DNA from: JADCCX01 sp031373545
Lineage (GTDB): Bacteria; Pseudomonadota; Alphaproteobacteria; Rhizobiales; Beijerinckiaceae
Length of the DNA: 24,809 nt
Assembly: GCA_031373545.1 (NCBI GenBank)
Contig: JANMMT010000056.1
Coordinates: 1-24,809, forward strand
Direction: 5' to 3'
Shown piece after piece: positions 1 through 6,281 of the stretch; position 1 is the first letter of the stretch, and each line of letters begins with the position of its first letter. The notes below the pieces were generated by a model that was not told where the DNA came from, did not search any database, and saw nothing but the letters and a program-made list of their open reading frames with translations. The position numbers and the translations under genes are program-made.

Positions 1-2
1 GT

Positions 3-434
3 TCCATTCCCATGTTGCTCGATCTGCCCAACGGTTTTGGCCCCACCCTGTTTCGTGACACCTTCTGCAACTATCCGCACAACACCTACATCAACGCCTT
101 TGCCGCCTATGGCTGGCTGGGGGGCATTGCGTATCTGGGGCTGATCACCGCCACGGTGCTGGTGGGGTTTAGCCTGGTGTTCCGCCGCTCGCCCTGGCAG
201 CGCGACGCGATCGCCTGCTGGTCCGCGCTGTTTCTTTTGATCCTACAAGGCTTCCAGATCGACACGGATCACTGGCGGCATTTCTATGTGCAGATGGGCC
301 TGACCTGGGGCTTGATGCTGGCGACGGTCAAATTTCAGGCAGCGCCGCTTCAGGCAACGCCTTTTCAGGCAATCGGGTCAGCCGCCCCAGCGCAGACAGC
401 GGGATCACCAGTGTCGACAGGGCAAACAGGCTGA
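3..434 (+). CDS. O-antigen ligase/Wzy-family membrane protein, C-terminal part (5' truncated by window)
   Basis: The frame is open to the left edge, so only the last ~143 residues are seen; the ATG at 12 is probably internal. The visible part has a loop with the sequence YPHNTYINAFAAYGWLGG followed by a hydrophobic helix, a second helix (ACWSALFLLILQGF), and a third around FYVQMGLTWGLML. The PHNxYI loop in front of a membrane helix is typical of the Wzy_C/O-antigen ligase family, which joins or polymerises lipid-linked glycans at the periplasmic face of the inner membrane. The last ~35 residues are Ala/Gln/Pro-rich and include a five-residue repeat (FQAAP, LQATP, FQAIG). This tail lies over the 3' end of the convergent MFS gene (107 bp overlap), so it may be a read-on extension rather than part of the fold. 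Substrate cannot be told from this fragment; a distinct polysaccharide polymerase is equally possible. Confidence 0.7.
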   Translation, partial: SIPMLLDLPNGFGPTLFRDTFCNYPHNTYINAFAAYGWLGGIAYLGLITATVLVGFSLVFRRSPWQRDAIACWSALFLLILQGFQIDTDHWRHFYVQMGLTWGLMLATVKFQAAPLQATPFQAIGSAAPAQTAGSPVSTGQTG

Positions 435-1563
435 TCACCAGCGCCAGCGCCGCATCGAAGCCGTAGCGGCTGGCGACCCAGCCGCCCAGCACCGCACCGA
501 TGGAACGCACGCCGTACATCGCCAGCTGGATGACCGCGCCCACGCGCCCCAACAGGCCGGGCGGCGTGACGAGCTGGCGGATGGTGTTCTGGCAGACGAA
601 CCACAGGATCGGCCCGAAACCGAGCAGCAGATACGCCGCGCCGCTGGTCACCCCACCACCGAACACGGGCGCGGCAAAAAGCAGCCCCGCCGCAACCACC
701 GAACTCGCCGGGCCGAAGAGCAGCGTGAGGCGCGGTTGAAAGCGCGTCAGAGCTGCCCGCGCCGTAAAGGCCGCCAGCAGCGAGCCCACGCCCAGCATGG
801 CCTGGGCCGTGCCCACCCCATCAAGCCCCATGGCGAACCGCTGAAGCGCCAACGGCACAAAGAAAGCCGCGAGTGCAAACATCGCGAGGTTCCAGAACAC
901 GGCGCAGGTCATGATGCCCCGCAACAGCGGCTGTGCCGCCACAAAGCGAATGCCCTCCGCCACCTCGGCCAAAGGCTGGCGCGGACGCGTGGGCAGCGGC
1001 GCAAGCTTTGGCAGGAAACGGCTCACCCCCCAGCCCAGGGCGGCCAACCCCAACGCCAGCAGCAGACCCGCCACCCCCATTTGATGCGCCACCAGCCAGC
1101 CCATGGCCAGCGGACCAAAGATCACCGCGACGGACTGGATGATCTGGATCCGCCCGTTGATGCGCGGCAGATCGCTCCCCGCAACCAACCGCTGCACGCT
1201 GGCCCCTTCCGCCAGAAAGCCGAGCACCGCCGCACAGGCCGTGATGAACGCGCCAAAGGTGAAGAGCAGGACGTGGCCACCCAGATAACCGGACACCACC
1301 AGCAAAAACCCGCTGACCGACAACAGCATCGCCACACCCAGCATGCGCAGCGGCGAGGCGCGGTCCACCATCACGCCGGCGAACAGCGAGAAGAACAACC
1401 AGGCCGAACCCTGCGCCGCGATCATCCAGCCGATCTCGCGCGGCCCCATCTCGAAATGCACGGCGCCCAGAATGGGCACGGCGGCGACGATCAGCTGGTC
1501 GGCGATGCGGTAATAAAGGGAGAGGGAGAGAATGCGCGGCAAAGGGTCATGGGCAGGGGTCAT
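328..1563 (-). CDS. MFS transporter (major facilitator superfamily, probable exporter)
   Basis: A protein of 411 residues, normal for a 12-helix MFS carrier. Hydrophobic segments run along the whole length, and the loop after helix 2 reads AGVMVDRASPLRMLG, matching the family's G-x-x-x-D-R-x-x-x-R motif A. A duplicate-like loop GPILWFVCQNTIRQLVTPPGLLGRV is typical of the MFS_3/enterobactin-exporter-like branch, where TPxxLRGRV is usual. It would sit in the inner membrane and use the proton gradient to move a small molecule outward; the substrate is unknown. The C-terminal tail is made of a five-residue repeat (LPEKA, LPEAA, LPEI) in the region that overlaps the convergent upstream gene. The start ATG (1561-1563) has no strong Shine-Dalgarno sequence. 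It is divergent from the exported hydrolase at 1676, with 112 bp between them. Confidence 0.85.
   Translation of the reverse strand: MTPAHDPLPRILSLSLYYRIADQLIVAAVPILGAVHFEMGPREIGWMIAAQGSAWLFFSLFAGVMVDRASPLRMLGVAMLLSVSGFLLVVSGYLGGHVLLFTFGAFITACAAVLGFLAEGASVQRLVAGSDLPRINGRIQIIQSVAVIFGPLAMGWLVAHQMGVAGLLLALGLAALGWGVSRFLPKLAPLPTRPRQPLAEVAEGIRFVAAQPLLRGIMTCAVFWNLAMFALAAFFVPLALQRFAMGLDGVGTAQAMLGVGSLLAAFTARAALTRFQPRLTLLFGPASSVVAAGLLFAAPVFGGGVTSGAAYLLLGFGPILWFVCQNTIRQLVTPPGLLGRVGAVIQLAMYGVRSIGAVLGGWVASRYGFDAALALVISLFALSTLVIPLSALGRLTRLPEKALPEAALPEI
333..377. repeat. Three tandem 15-bp units read in frame on both strands
   Basis: Three units (333-347, 348-362, 363-377) share the core TTCAGGCA and together lie inside the tail-to-tail overlap of two genes. 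On the plus strand they encode FQAAP-LQATP-FQAIG; on the minus strand LPEKA-LPEAA-LPEI, up to the MFS stop codon at 328-330. The unit length is a multiple of three, so unit gain or loss keeps both frames. Confidence 0.85.
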
Positions 1564-1653
1564 GCGGTCTTATGCCAAACACGCGCCGGCGGTGCCACCC
1601 GATTGCTGCGGCACAAAACGCACTCGACAGAATAGGGCACTGCGATAGCTTGG

Positions 1654-1675
1654 GTGGCAAGCCGGAGCCTGCCAC
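1654..1675 (+). promoter_or_regulatory. Hairpin with the Shine-Dalgarno sequence in its loop, directly before the hydrolase start
   Basis: A perfect 6-bp inverted repeat, GTGGCA (1654-1659) and TGCCAC (1670-1675), encloses a 10-nt loop containing GGAG (1664-1667). The ATG follows at once at 1676, eight bases after GGAG. The ribosome-binding site also decides the start codon. Whether the hairpin forms in vivo or is regulatory is inference. Confidence 0.45.
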
Positions 1676-2455
1676 ATGATTTTTCTGCGCGCTTTCGTTG
1701 TCCTCAGCTTCGCTTTGATTGCGCCCGCTTTGGCCGCCGAGCCCGGCTGCCGCCCGCAGATGGCGCAGGCGCCTGCGCGAATCCTGAAAGCCGCGCTCCA
1801 GCCCGATGAGCTGAAGCTCACCTTCGTGGGCCATGCCAGCTTTCTGATTGAAAGCCCCGCCGGGGCGCGCGCCGTGACCGATTACAACGATTACATCCGC
1901 GCCGAAGGGGTGCCGGACATCGCCACCATGAACAAGGCGCATTCCACGCATTTTGCGCGCAACCCGCAAGACGGCATTGCGCATCTGCTGCCGGGCTGGA
2001 ACCCTGCGGGCGGGCGCGCCGCGCATGATCTCAAGTTCCGCGACCTGCGCGTGCGCAATGTCTCCACCAACATCCGCAACTGGAGCGGCGGCACGGAGTA
2101 TGACGGCAACTCGATCTTCGTCTTCGAGCTGGGCGATTTCTGCGTGGTGCATCTGGGCCATCTCCATCACACGCTGGAGCCCGCCCATATCCGCGCCATC
2201 GGCCGCGCCGATGTGGTGCTGGTGCCGGTGGACAGCGGCTTTACCATGGATATCGAAGGCATGTTCGAGGTGCTCAAAGCGCTCTCGCCGCGCGTCATCA
2301 TCCCCATGCACTTCTTCGGCCCGCAAACGCTGGAGCGCTTCATCAGCCTGGGTGCTGAGACCTACGCCATCGACCGGCGCGCGACCCCCGTTGTCACCCT
2401 CTCGCGCGAGAGCCTGCCCGCCAAGCCGACGATGATCGTCCTGCCGGGACGCTGA
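1676..2455 (+). CDS. Exported metallo-beta-lactamase-fold protein (UlaG-like branch) with a degenerate metal motif
   Basis: 259 residues. Residues 1-21 form a signal peptide (MIFLRAFVVLSFALIAPALA, cut after ALA), so the protein is periplasmic or exported. The fold signature begins with LTFVGHASFLIE (His53), typical of the UlaG/RomA-like metallo-beta-lactamase branch. Further candidate ligands are His159 and His162 in VVHLGHLHH, Asp186 in PVDSGF, and His212 in IIPMHFFG. The usual T-H-x-H-x-D-H motif is replaced by MNKAHSTHF: only His89 and His92 remain, the first His is Lys87 and the Asp is Thr91. The family hydrolyses esters, lactones or phosphodiesters with one or two metal ions. With this motif the protein may bind a single metal or have changed chemistry. 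Substrate unknown. The start is fixed by GGAG 8 nt upstream and by the signal peptide. It is followed after 44 bp by fliK on the same strand. Confidence 0.8.
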   Translation: MIFLRAFVVLSFALIAPALAAEPGCRPQMAQAPARILKAALQPDELKLTFVGHASFLIESPAGARAVTDYNDYIRAEGVPDIATMNKAHSTHFARNPQDGIAHLLPGWNPAGGRAAHDLKFRDLRVRNVSTNIRNWSGGTEYDGNSIFVFELGDFCVVHLGHLHHTLEPAHIRAIGRADVVLVPVDSGFTMDIEGMFEVLKALSPRVIIPMHFFGPQTLERFISLGAETYAIDRRATPVVTLSRESLPAKPTMIVLPGR

Positions 2456-2499
2456 GACGCTAAACCCGTTGTTAAGCGGCGCAGCCCATCGTGCGATCC

Positions 2500-3837
2500 A
2501 TGGACATCGGAGCGGCGCTGAAGGCCCAGATGCTGGGCCAGCTCATGGATGTGCTCGGCCAGCCGGGCGCAGCGGTCACGCCTGTGTCTTTGGCCACTGC
2601 GCTGCAATCGGGCGCGCTGCCACCCGGCACACCCCTGCAGGCCCGCGTGCTTGCCGCCGGCGCGGATGGGACGCTCACCCTCGCACTCGGACGCCAGCAA
2701 CTGACCGCGCGCATCGACGGCGCGGCCTTGCCCGCCAACGCCCGCCAGCCGGGCGCGCTGCTCACCCTCACCGTGGCGGCAGGCACCGCGACGGGGGCCG
2801 AGCCCCGCCTGAACTTCCTGGCGGCCACGCCGCCCGCGAACACAGCTGCCACGCTCCGCATGGCCGAAATTTCAACCGCGCCGCCCGCGCCCGCCGCCCA
2901 ACGCCAGGTTACGATCCATGAAGCCACAGCGCAGGCCGCCCTGCGCCAGGGGAGCGCCGCGCCGCTGTTCGCGGACCTGGCCGCGCTGGTGGCGCGCCCC
3001 GCGGGAGCGCCCCTGTCCACCCAGGTTCTCGCCCTCGCCAGCGCGCTCCTCGCCACGCGGCTGGACGGCGCGCAGCCCATCACCGCCGAGGCGGTCAAGG
3101 CCGCTTTGCAAGCCACGGGCGTTCTCCACGAGGCGAACATGGCTCGCAGCGCTGCGCCGGTGCTGGACGCGAAGGCCTTGCTCACCCTGCTCAAAACGGC
3201 GCTGGAGCCCAAAGGCACATCCCCTGAAACTCCCCCTGTGCGTGCGGAAGCGGCGCGCCCCGAGCCCCCGCGTGCGGATGGCCCCGTGACGGCGCAAAGA
3301 GCCGCCCTGCCCAGTCTCGCCACGGAGCCCCGCGCGGAGGTCATCACCGCCACGCTCGCCCGCGAGGTGACGGAAGCCAGCGACCGGCTGCGTCTGCACC
3401 AGATCGCCTCGCTGCCCGAGGCACAATCCAAATCCGACACCGGCCCCACCACGCGCCAGCTCAACCTGGAGCTGCCGATTGCGCTGGGCCAGCAGACGGC
3501 TATGGCGGGCTTGCGCGTGGAGCGCGACCGCCGCCGCCGTGCGGCATCGGGCGATGCGCTGGACAGCTGGGGCGTGCGCTTTGCCATCGACGCCGAGGGC
3601 ATTGGCCCGGTGCAGGCCCATCTGCGGCTGCAGGGCGCTAGCATCTCCGTCTCGCTCTGGGCGGAAGAAGCGGACACCCACCGGCACTTCGTCGAAGCCC
3701 TGCCGCATCTGGAAGCCGCGCTGCGCGAGGGCGCGCTGGAAGTGCAGGATCTCAGGGTGTTTCCGGGCCGCCCGGCGGAGGTGCAGCGTCTCGCCGAGGG
3801 GGGCAAGTCTGGCCGCTTTCTGGACCGCAGCTCATGA
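2500..3837 (+). CDS. fliK: Flagellar hook-length control protein FliK-like
   Basis: 445 residues from the ATG at 2500; an in-frame GTG at 2491 would add three residues. The N-terminal two-thirds is rich in Ala, Pro and Leu with few hydrophobic blocks, as is common for the secreted ruler part. The C-terminal ~130 residues hold a compact domain (LNLELPIALGQQTAMAGL, then WGVRFAIDAEGIGPVQAHL, then ISVSLWAEEADTHRHF and a leucine-rich helix), which matches the Flg_hook (FliK C-terminal) domain. FliK is exported by the flagellar type III system, measures the hook and makes FlhB switch substrate class. Support comes from the next gene, an FlhB C-terminal homologue that overlaps it by ATGA, so the two are translationally coupled. 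No other flagellar gene is in the window. A FliK-like protein of another type III-like system remains possible. Confidence 0.75.
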   Translation: MDIGAALKAQMLGQLMDVLGQPGAAVTPVSLATALQSGALPPGTPLQARVLAAGADGTLTLALGRQQLTARIDGAALPANARQPGALLTLTVAAGTATGAEPRLNFLAATPPANTAATLRMAEISTAPPAPAAQRQVTIHEATAQAALRQGSAAPLFADLAALVARPAGAPLSTQVLALASALLATRLDGAQPITAEAVKAALQATGVLHEANMARSAAPVLDAKALLTLLKTALEPKGTSPETPPVRAEAARPEPPRADGPVTAQRAALPSLATEPRAEVITATLAREVTEASDRLRLHQIASLPEAQSKSDTGPTTRQLNLELPIALGQQTAMAGLRVERDRRRRAASGDALDSWGVRFAIDAEGIGPVQAHLRLQGASISVSLWAEEADTHRHFVEALPHLEAALREGALEVQDLRVFPGRPAEVQRLAEGGKSGRFLDRSS

Positions 3838-4130
3838 GCGCGCGCCAAAATTCAACACCGCCCGCCACCCCGCGCATCGCCGTGGCCCTGGAATATGACT
3901 TTTCCGGCGCGCCGCGCGTCACCGCCAAGGGGCGCGGCCATGTGGCCGAGGCCATTCTGGCACTGGCGCTCGAAAACGGCGTGACGGTGGAGGAAAACCC
4001 GGTGCTCGCCCGCGCGCTGGCCGATGTGGAACTCGATGAGCAAATCCCCGAGGCGCTGTACCGCGCGGTGGCCGAGGTGCTGACCTTCGTGCTGCGCGCG
4101 CGGGGCGATTTGCATCGGCCCCGGGGCTAA
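3834..4130 (+). CDS. Small FlhB C-terminal homologue (EscU/YscU/HrcU family export switch domain)
   Basis: 98 residues, soluble. Residues 14-95 match the cytoplasmic C-terminal domain of FlhB from just after its autocleavage point: RIAVALEYD aligns with the THYAVALKYD-like strand, followed by GAPRVTAKGRGHVAEAIL, the ENGVTVEENPVLARAL segment, and IPEALYRAVAEVLTFV. There is no membrane part and no Asn-Pro-Thr-His motif, so it resembles a pre-cleaved FlhB fragment. Full FlhB is ~350 residues. Such stand-alone 'FhlB' proteins are known and can partly replace the FlhB C-domain in some bacteria. Its start overlaps the fliK stop (ATGA at 3834-3837), which couples their translation and supports a shared role in the hook-to-filament export switch. 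It is most likely an accessory to a full FlhB encoded elsewhere. Confidence 0.8.
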   Translation: MSARQNSTPPATPRIAVALEYDFSGAPRVTAKGRGHVAEAILALALENGVTVEENPVLARALADVELDEQIPEALYRAVAEVLTFVLRARGDLHRPRG

Positions 4131-4152
4131 GCGGGCCGCCTTGCACTTAGCT

Positions 4153-4181
4153 CTTGAGTTCGAGCCCCAGCAAAGCTATGC
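4153..4181 (+). promoter_or_regulatory. Candidate promoter of tRNA-Ser
   Basis: CTTGAG (4153-4158) and CTATGC (4176-4181) are 17 bp apart. They match the alphaproteobacterial housekeeping form CTTGAC-N17-CTATAT at five and four of six positions. The predicted transcript would start about 25 nt before the mature tRNA 5' end at 4214. By eye only. Confidence 0.45.
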
Positions 4182-4213
4182 CCCACGCGACCAAGGGCTT
4201 CACGGCCTGCTGC

Positions 4214-4303
4214 GGAGAGGTGGCAGAGTGGTCGATCGCGCCGCACTCGAAATGCGGTATACCGGCAACGGTATCGGGGGTTCAAATCCCTCCCTCTCCG
4301 CCA
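4214..4303 (+). tRNA. tRNA-Ser, anticodon CGA
   Basis: 90 nt including encoded CCA. The acceptor stem GGAGAGG (4214-4220) pairs with CCTCTCC (4293-4299), followed by discriminator G and CCA (4301-4303). The anticodon arm is CCGCA-CT-CGA-AA-TGCGG with CGA at 4248-4250, reading codon UCG. A long variable arm (ACCGGCAACGGTAT region) is diagnostic of class II tRNA-Ser. The T arm is GGGGG-TTCAAAT-CCCTC with one G-U pair. The last 26 nt and the following 7 nt recur at 4391-4423. Confidence 0.96.
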
Positions 4304-4310
4304 TTCATGC
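4278..4310 (+). repeat. 33-bp direct repeat, copy 1 (tRNA-Ser 3' end plus 7 nt)
   Basis: Runs from inside the T stem through CCA and seven bases beyond. It is identical to 4391-4423. Bases flanking the two copies differ on both sides. Confidence 0.95.
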
Positions 4311-4390
4311 TGCAGACGCCCTTGAACCCCCGATTGATCCATGATCGCGCGGTTGGGCTGCGCCAAGAGCGCAATCAGCAGAAAAGGTCC

Positions 4391-4423
4391 GGGTTCAAAT
4401 CCCTCCCTCTCCGCCATTCATGC
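4391..4423 (+). repeat. 33-bp direct repeat, copy 2 (duplicated tRNA-Ser 3' end, possible att remnant)
   Basis: Exact copy of 4278-4310, 113 bp downstream. The 80-bp spacer (4311-4390) holds a 5-bp hairpin TGCGC-CAAGA-GCGCA (4359-4373) but no full tRNA fold and no gene. The copy ends one base before the stop codon of the minus-strand gene at 4424. It could be the far attachment site of a lost element, or the leftover of a collapsed tRNA duplication. Confidence 0.9.
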
Positions 4424-4654
4424 CTACCACCAGCCCGCCGTGCTGCCGAAGTACCACAGTGCCAGCGGCAGGACGGCGATGGCCAGACCCCGTCCGATCT
4501 TGCGGCCCAGGCGGTCGATGTGGTCCTCATCGTCACGCGAGGCTTCACCGGCCGCCGCCTGCATCGCCGTGCCGCCCAGGGTTTCGCCCTCGCGGGCGAC
4601 GCGGGCCAAATCGCGTTTCGCTTCGGCCTCGCGCTCGGCGGGCGTTTGAGTCAC
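4424..4654 (-). CDS. Small single-pass membrane protein coupled to leuC, function unknown
   Basis: 76 residues from a GTG start (4652-4654) that overlaps the leuC stop as GTGA; AGGA lies seven bases upstream inside leuC. The N-terminal ~50 residues are hydrophilic and strongly charged (AEREAEAKRDLARVAREGE, then ASRDDEDHIDRLGRKIGRG). The C-terminal end is one membrane helix, GLAIAVLPLALWYFGSTAGWW, ending in two tryptophans. I recognise no named family. The tight coupling suggests it is translated with LeuC, but nothing in its sequence points to leucine synthesis. It could be a membrane tether or a general small inner-membrane protein. A start upstream is excluded because the frame runs inside leuC without a good site. 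Confidence 0.7.
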   Translation of the reverse strand: MTQTPAEREAEAKRDLARVAREGETLGGTAMQAAAGEASRDDEDHIDRLGRKIGRGLAIAVLPLALWYFGSTAGWW

Positions 4655-6072
4655 CCCAGCGTCCTCACATCCACGAACCGGCCCGCCACAGCCGCCGCGG
4701 CCGCCATCTGCGGCGAGACGAGGTGCGTGCGGCCCTTGTAGCCCTGGCGACCTTCGAAGTTGCGGTTGGAAGTGGAGGCCGCGCGCTGGCCGGGTTTGAG
4801 CTGATCCGGATTCATGCCCAGGCACATGGAGCAGCCCGGCTCGCGCCACTGAAAGCCGGCGGCCAGAAAGATCTTGTCGAGCCCCTCGGCCTCGGCCTGC
4901 TGCTTCACGAGGCCGGAGCCCGGCACGATCATGGCGTAATCGAGCCGCGCGCTGACCCTCTTGCCCTCGACGATCTTGGCGACGTTGCGCAGATCCTCGA
5001 TGCGGCCATTGGTGCACGAGCCGATCCAGATCACATCCAGCTCGATATCGGTGATCTTCGTGCCGGCTGTCAGGCCCATGTATTCGAGCGCCCGGTGCTT
5101 GGACTGGCGCTTGTTCTCTTCCGCGATGAGGGCGGGATCCGGTACCACGCCGTTGACCGAGATCACGTCCTCGGGGCTGGTGCCCCAAGAGACGATGGGC
5201 GGTAGATCATGGGCGTTGAGGATGAGGTGCCGGTCGAAATGCGCGCCCGGATCGGATGAGAGCGTCTCCCAATGGCGCAGTGCCGCATCCCAGGCCTTGC
5301 CGGTGGGGGCCATGGGGCGGCCCTTGAGATAGGCGTAGGCCTTTTCGTCCGGTGCGATCATGCCCGCGCGGGCGCCGCCCTCGATGGTCATGTTGCAGAC
5401 CGTCATGCGGCCCTCCATGGAGAGCGCGCGAATGGCGGAGCCGCCGAATTCGATGACGCTGCCCGTGCCGCCCGCCGTGCCGATTTCGCCGATGACGGCC
5501 AGCACGATGTCCTTGGCGGTGACGCCTTTTTCCAGCGTGCCGTCGATCTCGACCATGAAATTTTTGGCTTTTTTCTGGATCAGCGTCTGCGTCGCGAGCA
5601 CATGCTCCACCTCGGAGGTGCCGATGCCATGGGCCAGCGCGCCAAAAGCGCCGTGGGTCGAGGTGTGGCTGTCGCCGCAGACAATGGTGGTGCCGGGCAG
5701 CGTGAAGCCCTGCTCGGGGCCCACCACATGCACGATGCCCTGGCGCCTGTCGGTCTCGTTGAAATAGGTGATGCCGAACTCGGCGGCATTCCTGGCGAGC
5801 GTTTCCACCTGAATGCGGCTTTCCACATCGTCGATGCCCTTGGTGCGGTCGGATGTGGGCACGTTGTGATCGACCACCGCGAGGGTCTTCTTGGGCTGGC
5901 GCACGGTGCGCCCGGTCATGCGCAGGCCCTCGAAGGCCTGCGGCGAGGTGACTTCATGCACGAGGTGACGGTCAATATAAAGCAGGGCCGTGCCATCGGG
6001 CTGCTCGTCCACCAGATGATCGTCCCAGACCTTGTCATAAAGGGTGCGCGGCTTGGCAGCGGCTTTCGTCAT
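4651..6072 (-). CDS. leuC: 3-isopropylmalate dehydratase large subunit LeuC
   Basis: 473 residues from the ATG at 6070-6072 (MTKAAAKPRTLYDKVWDDH), the normal length of bacterial LeuC (~465-475). With LeuD it isomerises 2-isopropylmalate to 3-isopropylmalate in leucine synthesis, in the cytoplasm. The aconitase-type 4Fe-4S ligands are all present: Cys353 in WIGSCTNGR and Cys414/Cys417 in PGCSMCLGMN. Other family blocks are VDHNVPTSDR, CGDSHTSTHGAFGALAHGIGTSE and NMTIEGGARAGMIAPDE. The open frame continues upstream to 6408 but that part has no family similarity and runs into the kup leader. leuD is not adjacent here: the downstream neighbour is a small membrane protein gene overlapped by GTGA. 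leuC is divergent from kup. Confidence 0.97.
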   Translation of the reverse strand: MTKAAAKPRTLYDKVWDDHLVDEQPDGTALLYIDRHLVHEVTSPQAFEGLRMTGRTVRQPKKTLAVVDHNVPTSDRTKGIDDVESRIQVETLARNAAEFGITYFNETDRRQGIVHVVGPEQGFTLPGTTIVCGDSHTSTHGAFGALAHGIGTSEVEHVLATQTLIQKKAKNFMVEIDGTLEKGVTAKDIVLAVIGEIGTAGGTGSVIEFGGSAIRALSMEGRMTVCNMTIEGGARAGMIAPDEKAYAYLKGRPMAPTGKAWDAALRHWETLSSDPGAHFDRHLILNAHDLPPIVSWGTSPEDVISVNGVVPDPALIAEENKRQSKHRALEYMGLTAGTKITDIELDVIWIGSCTNGRIEDLRNVAKIVEGKRVSARLDYAMIVPGSGLVKQQAEAEGLDKIFLAAGFQWREPGCSMCLGMNPDQLKPGQRAASTSNRNFEGRQGYKGRTHLVSPQMAAAAAVAGRFVDVRTLG

Positions 6073-6169
6073 GGCAGTGTTCCCGTGAAAGTCATCCTGG
6101 ACTGCCCCGTGCTCTAGCGGGAAACAACCCTGCCATGCAACCATGTGTGAGACGGCGCATGACGCAACG

Positions 6170-6198
6170 CTTCTAAGCGGGAACCAAGTGGTGTATAG
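6170..6198 (+). promoter_or_regulatory. Weak candidate promoter for kup
   Basis: GTATAG (6193-6198) resembles the alphaproteobacterial -10 element; CTTCTA (6170-6175) lies 17 bp upstream but matches the -35 poorly. It overlaps one of two near-copies (6113-6127 and 6172-6187) of TCTA(A)GCGGGAAMCAA found in this divergent leuC-kup spacer. Confidence 0.25.
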
Positions 6199-6281
6199 GG
6201 CGCGCCGAAAGCATGGCCAGGATTGGCCGTGCAACACAACAATCTGACCGTTCAACAGTCGGAAGCTGGCGCATCCAACCC

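Noticed and set aside
736..1635. Plus-strand frame of 299 codons opposite the MFS gene
   Set aside because: The translation is extremely Arg/Gln/His-rich, typical of an antisense shadow, while the minus strand encodes a complete MFS protein.
2472..3848. Minus-strand frame of 458 codons opposite fliK
   Set aside because: The translation is Ala/Ser/Arg-rich without recognisable domains; the plus-strand FliK/FlhB-domain pair has family features and coupled overlap.
4311..4413. A second complete tRNA gene ending at the duplicated 3' end
   Set aside because: No matching acceptor 5' strand GGAGAGG and no anticodon arm can be formed in the spacer; only the 3' part is present.
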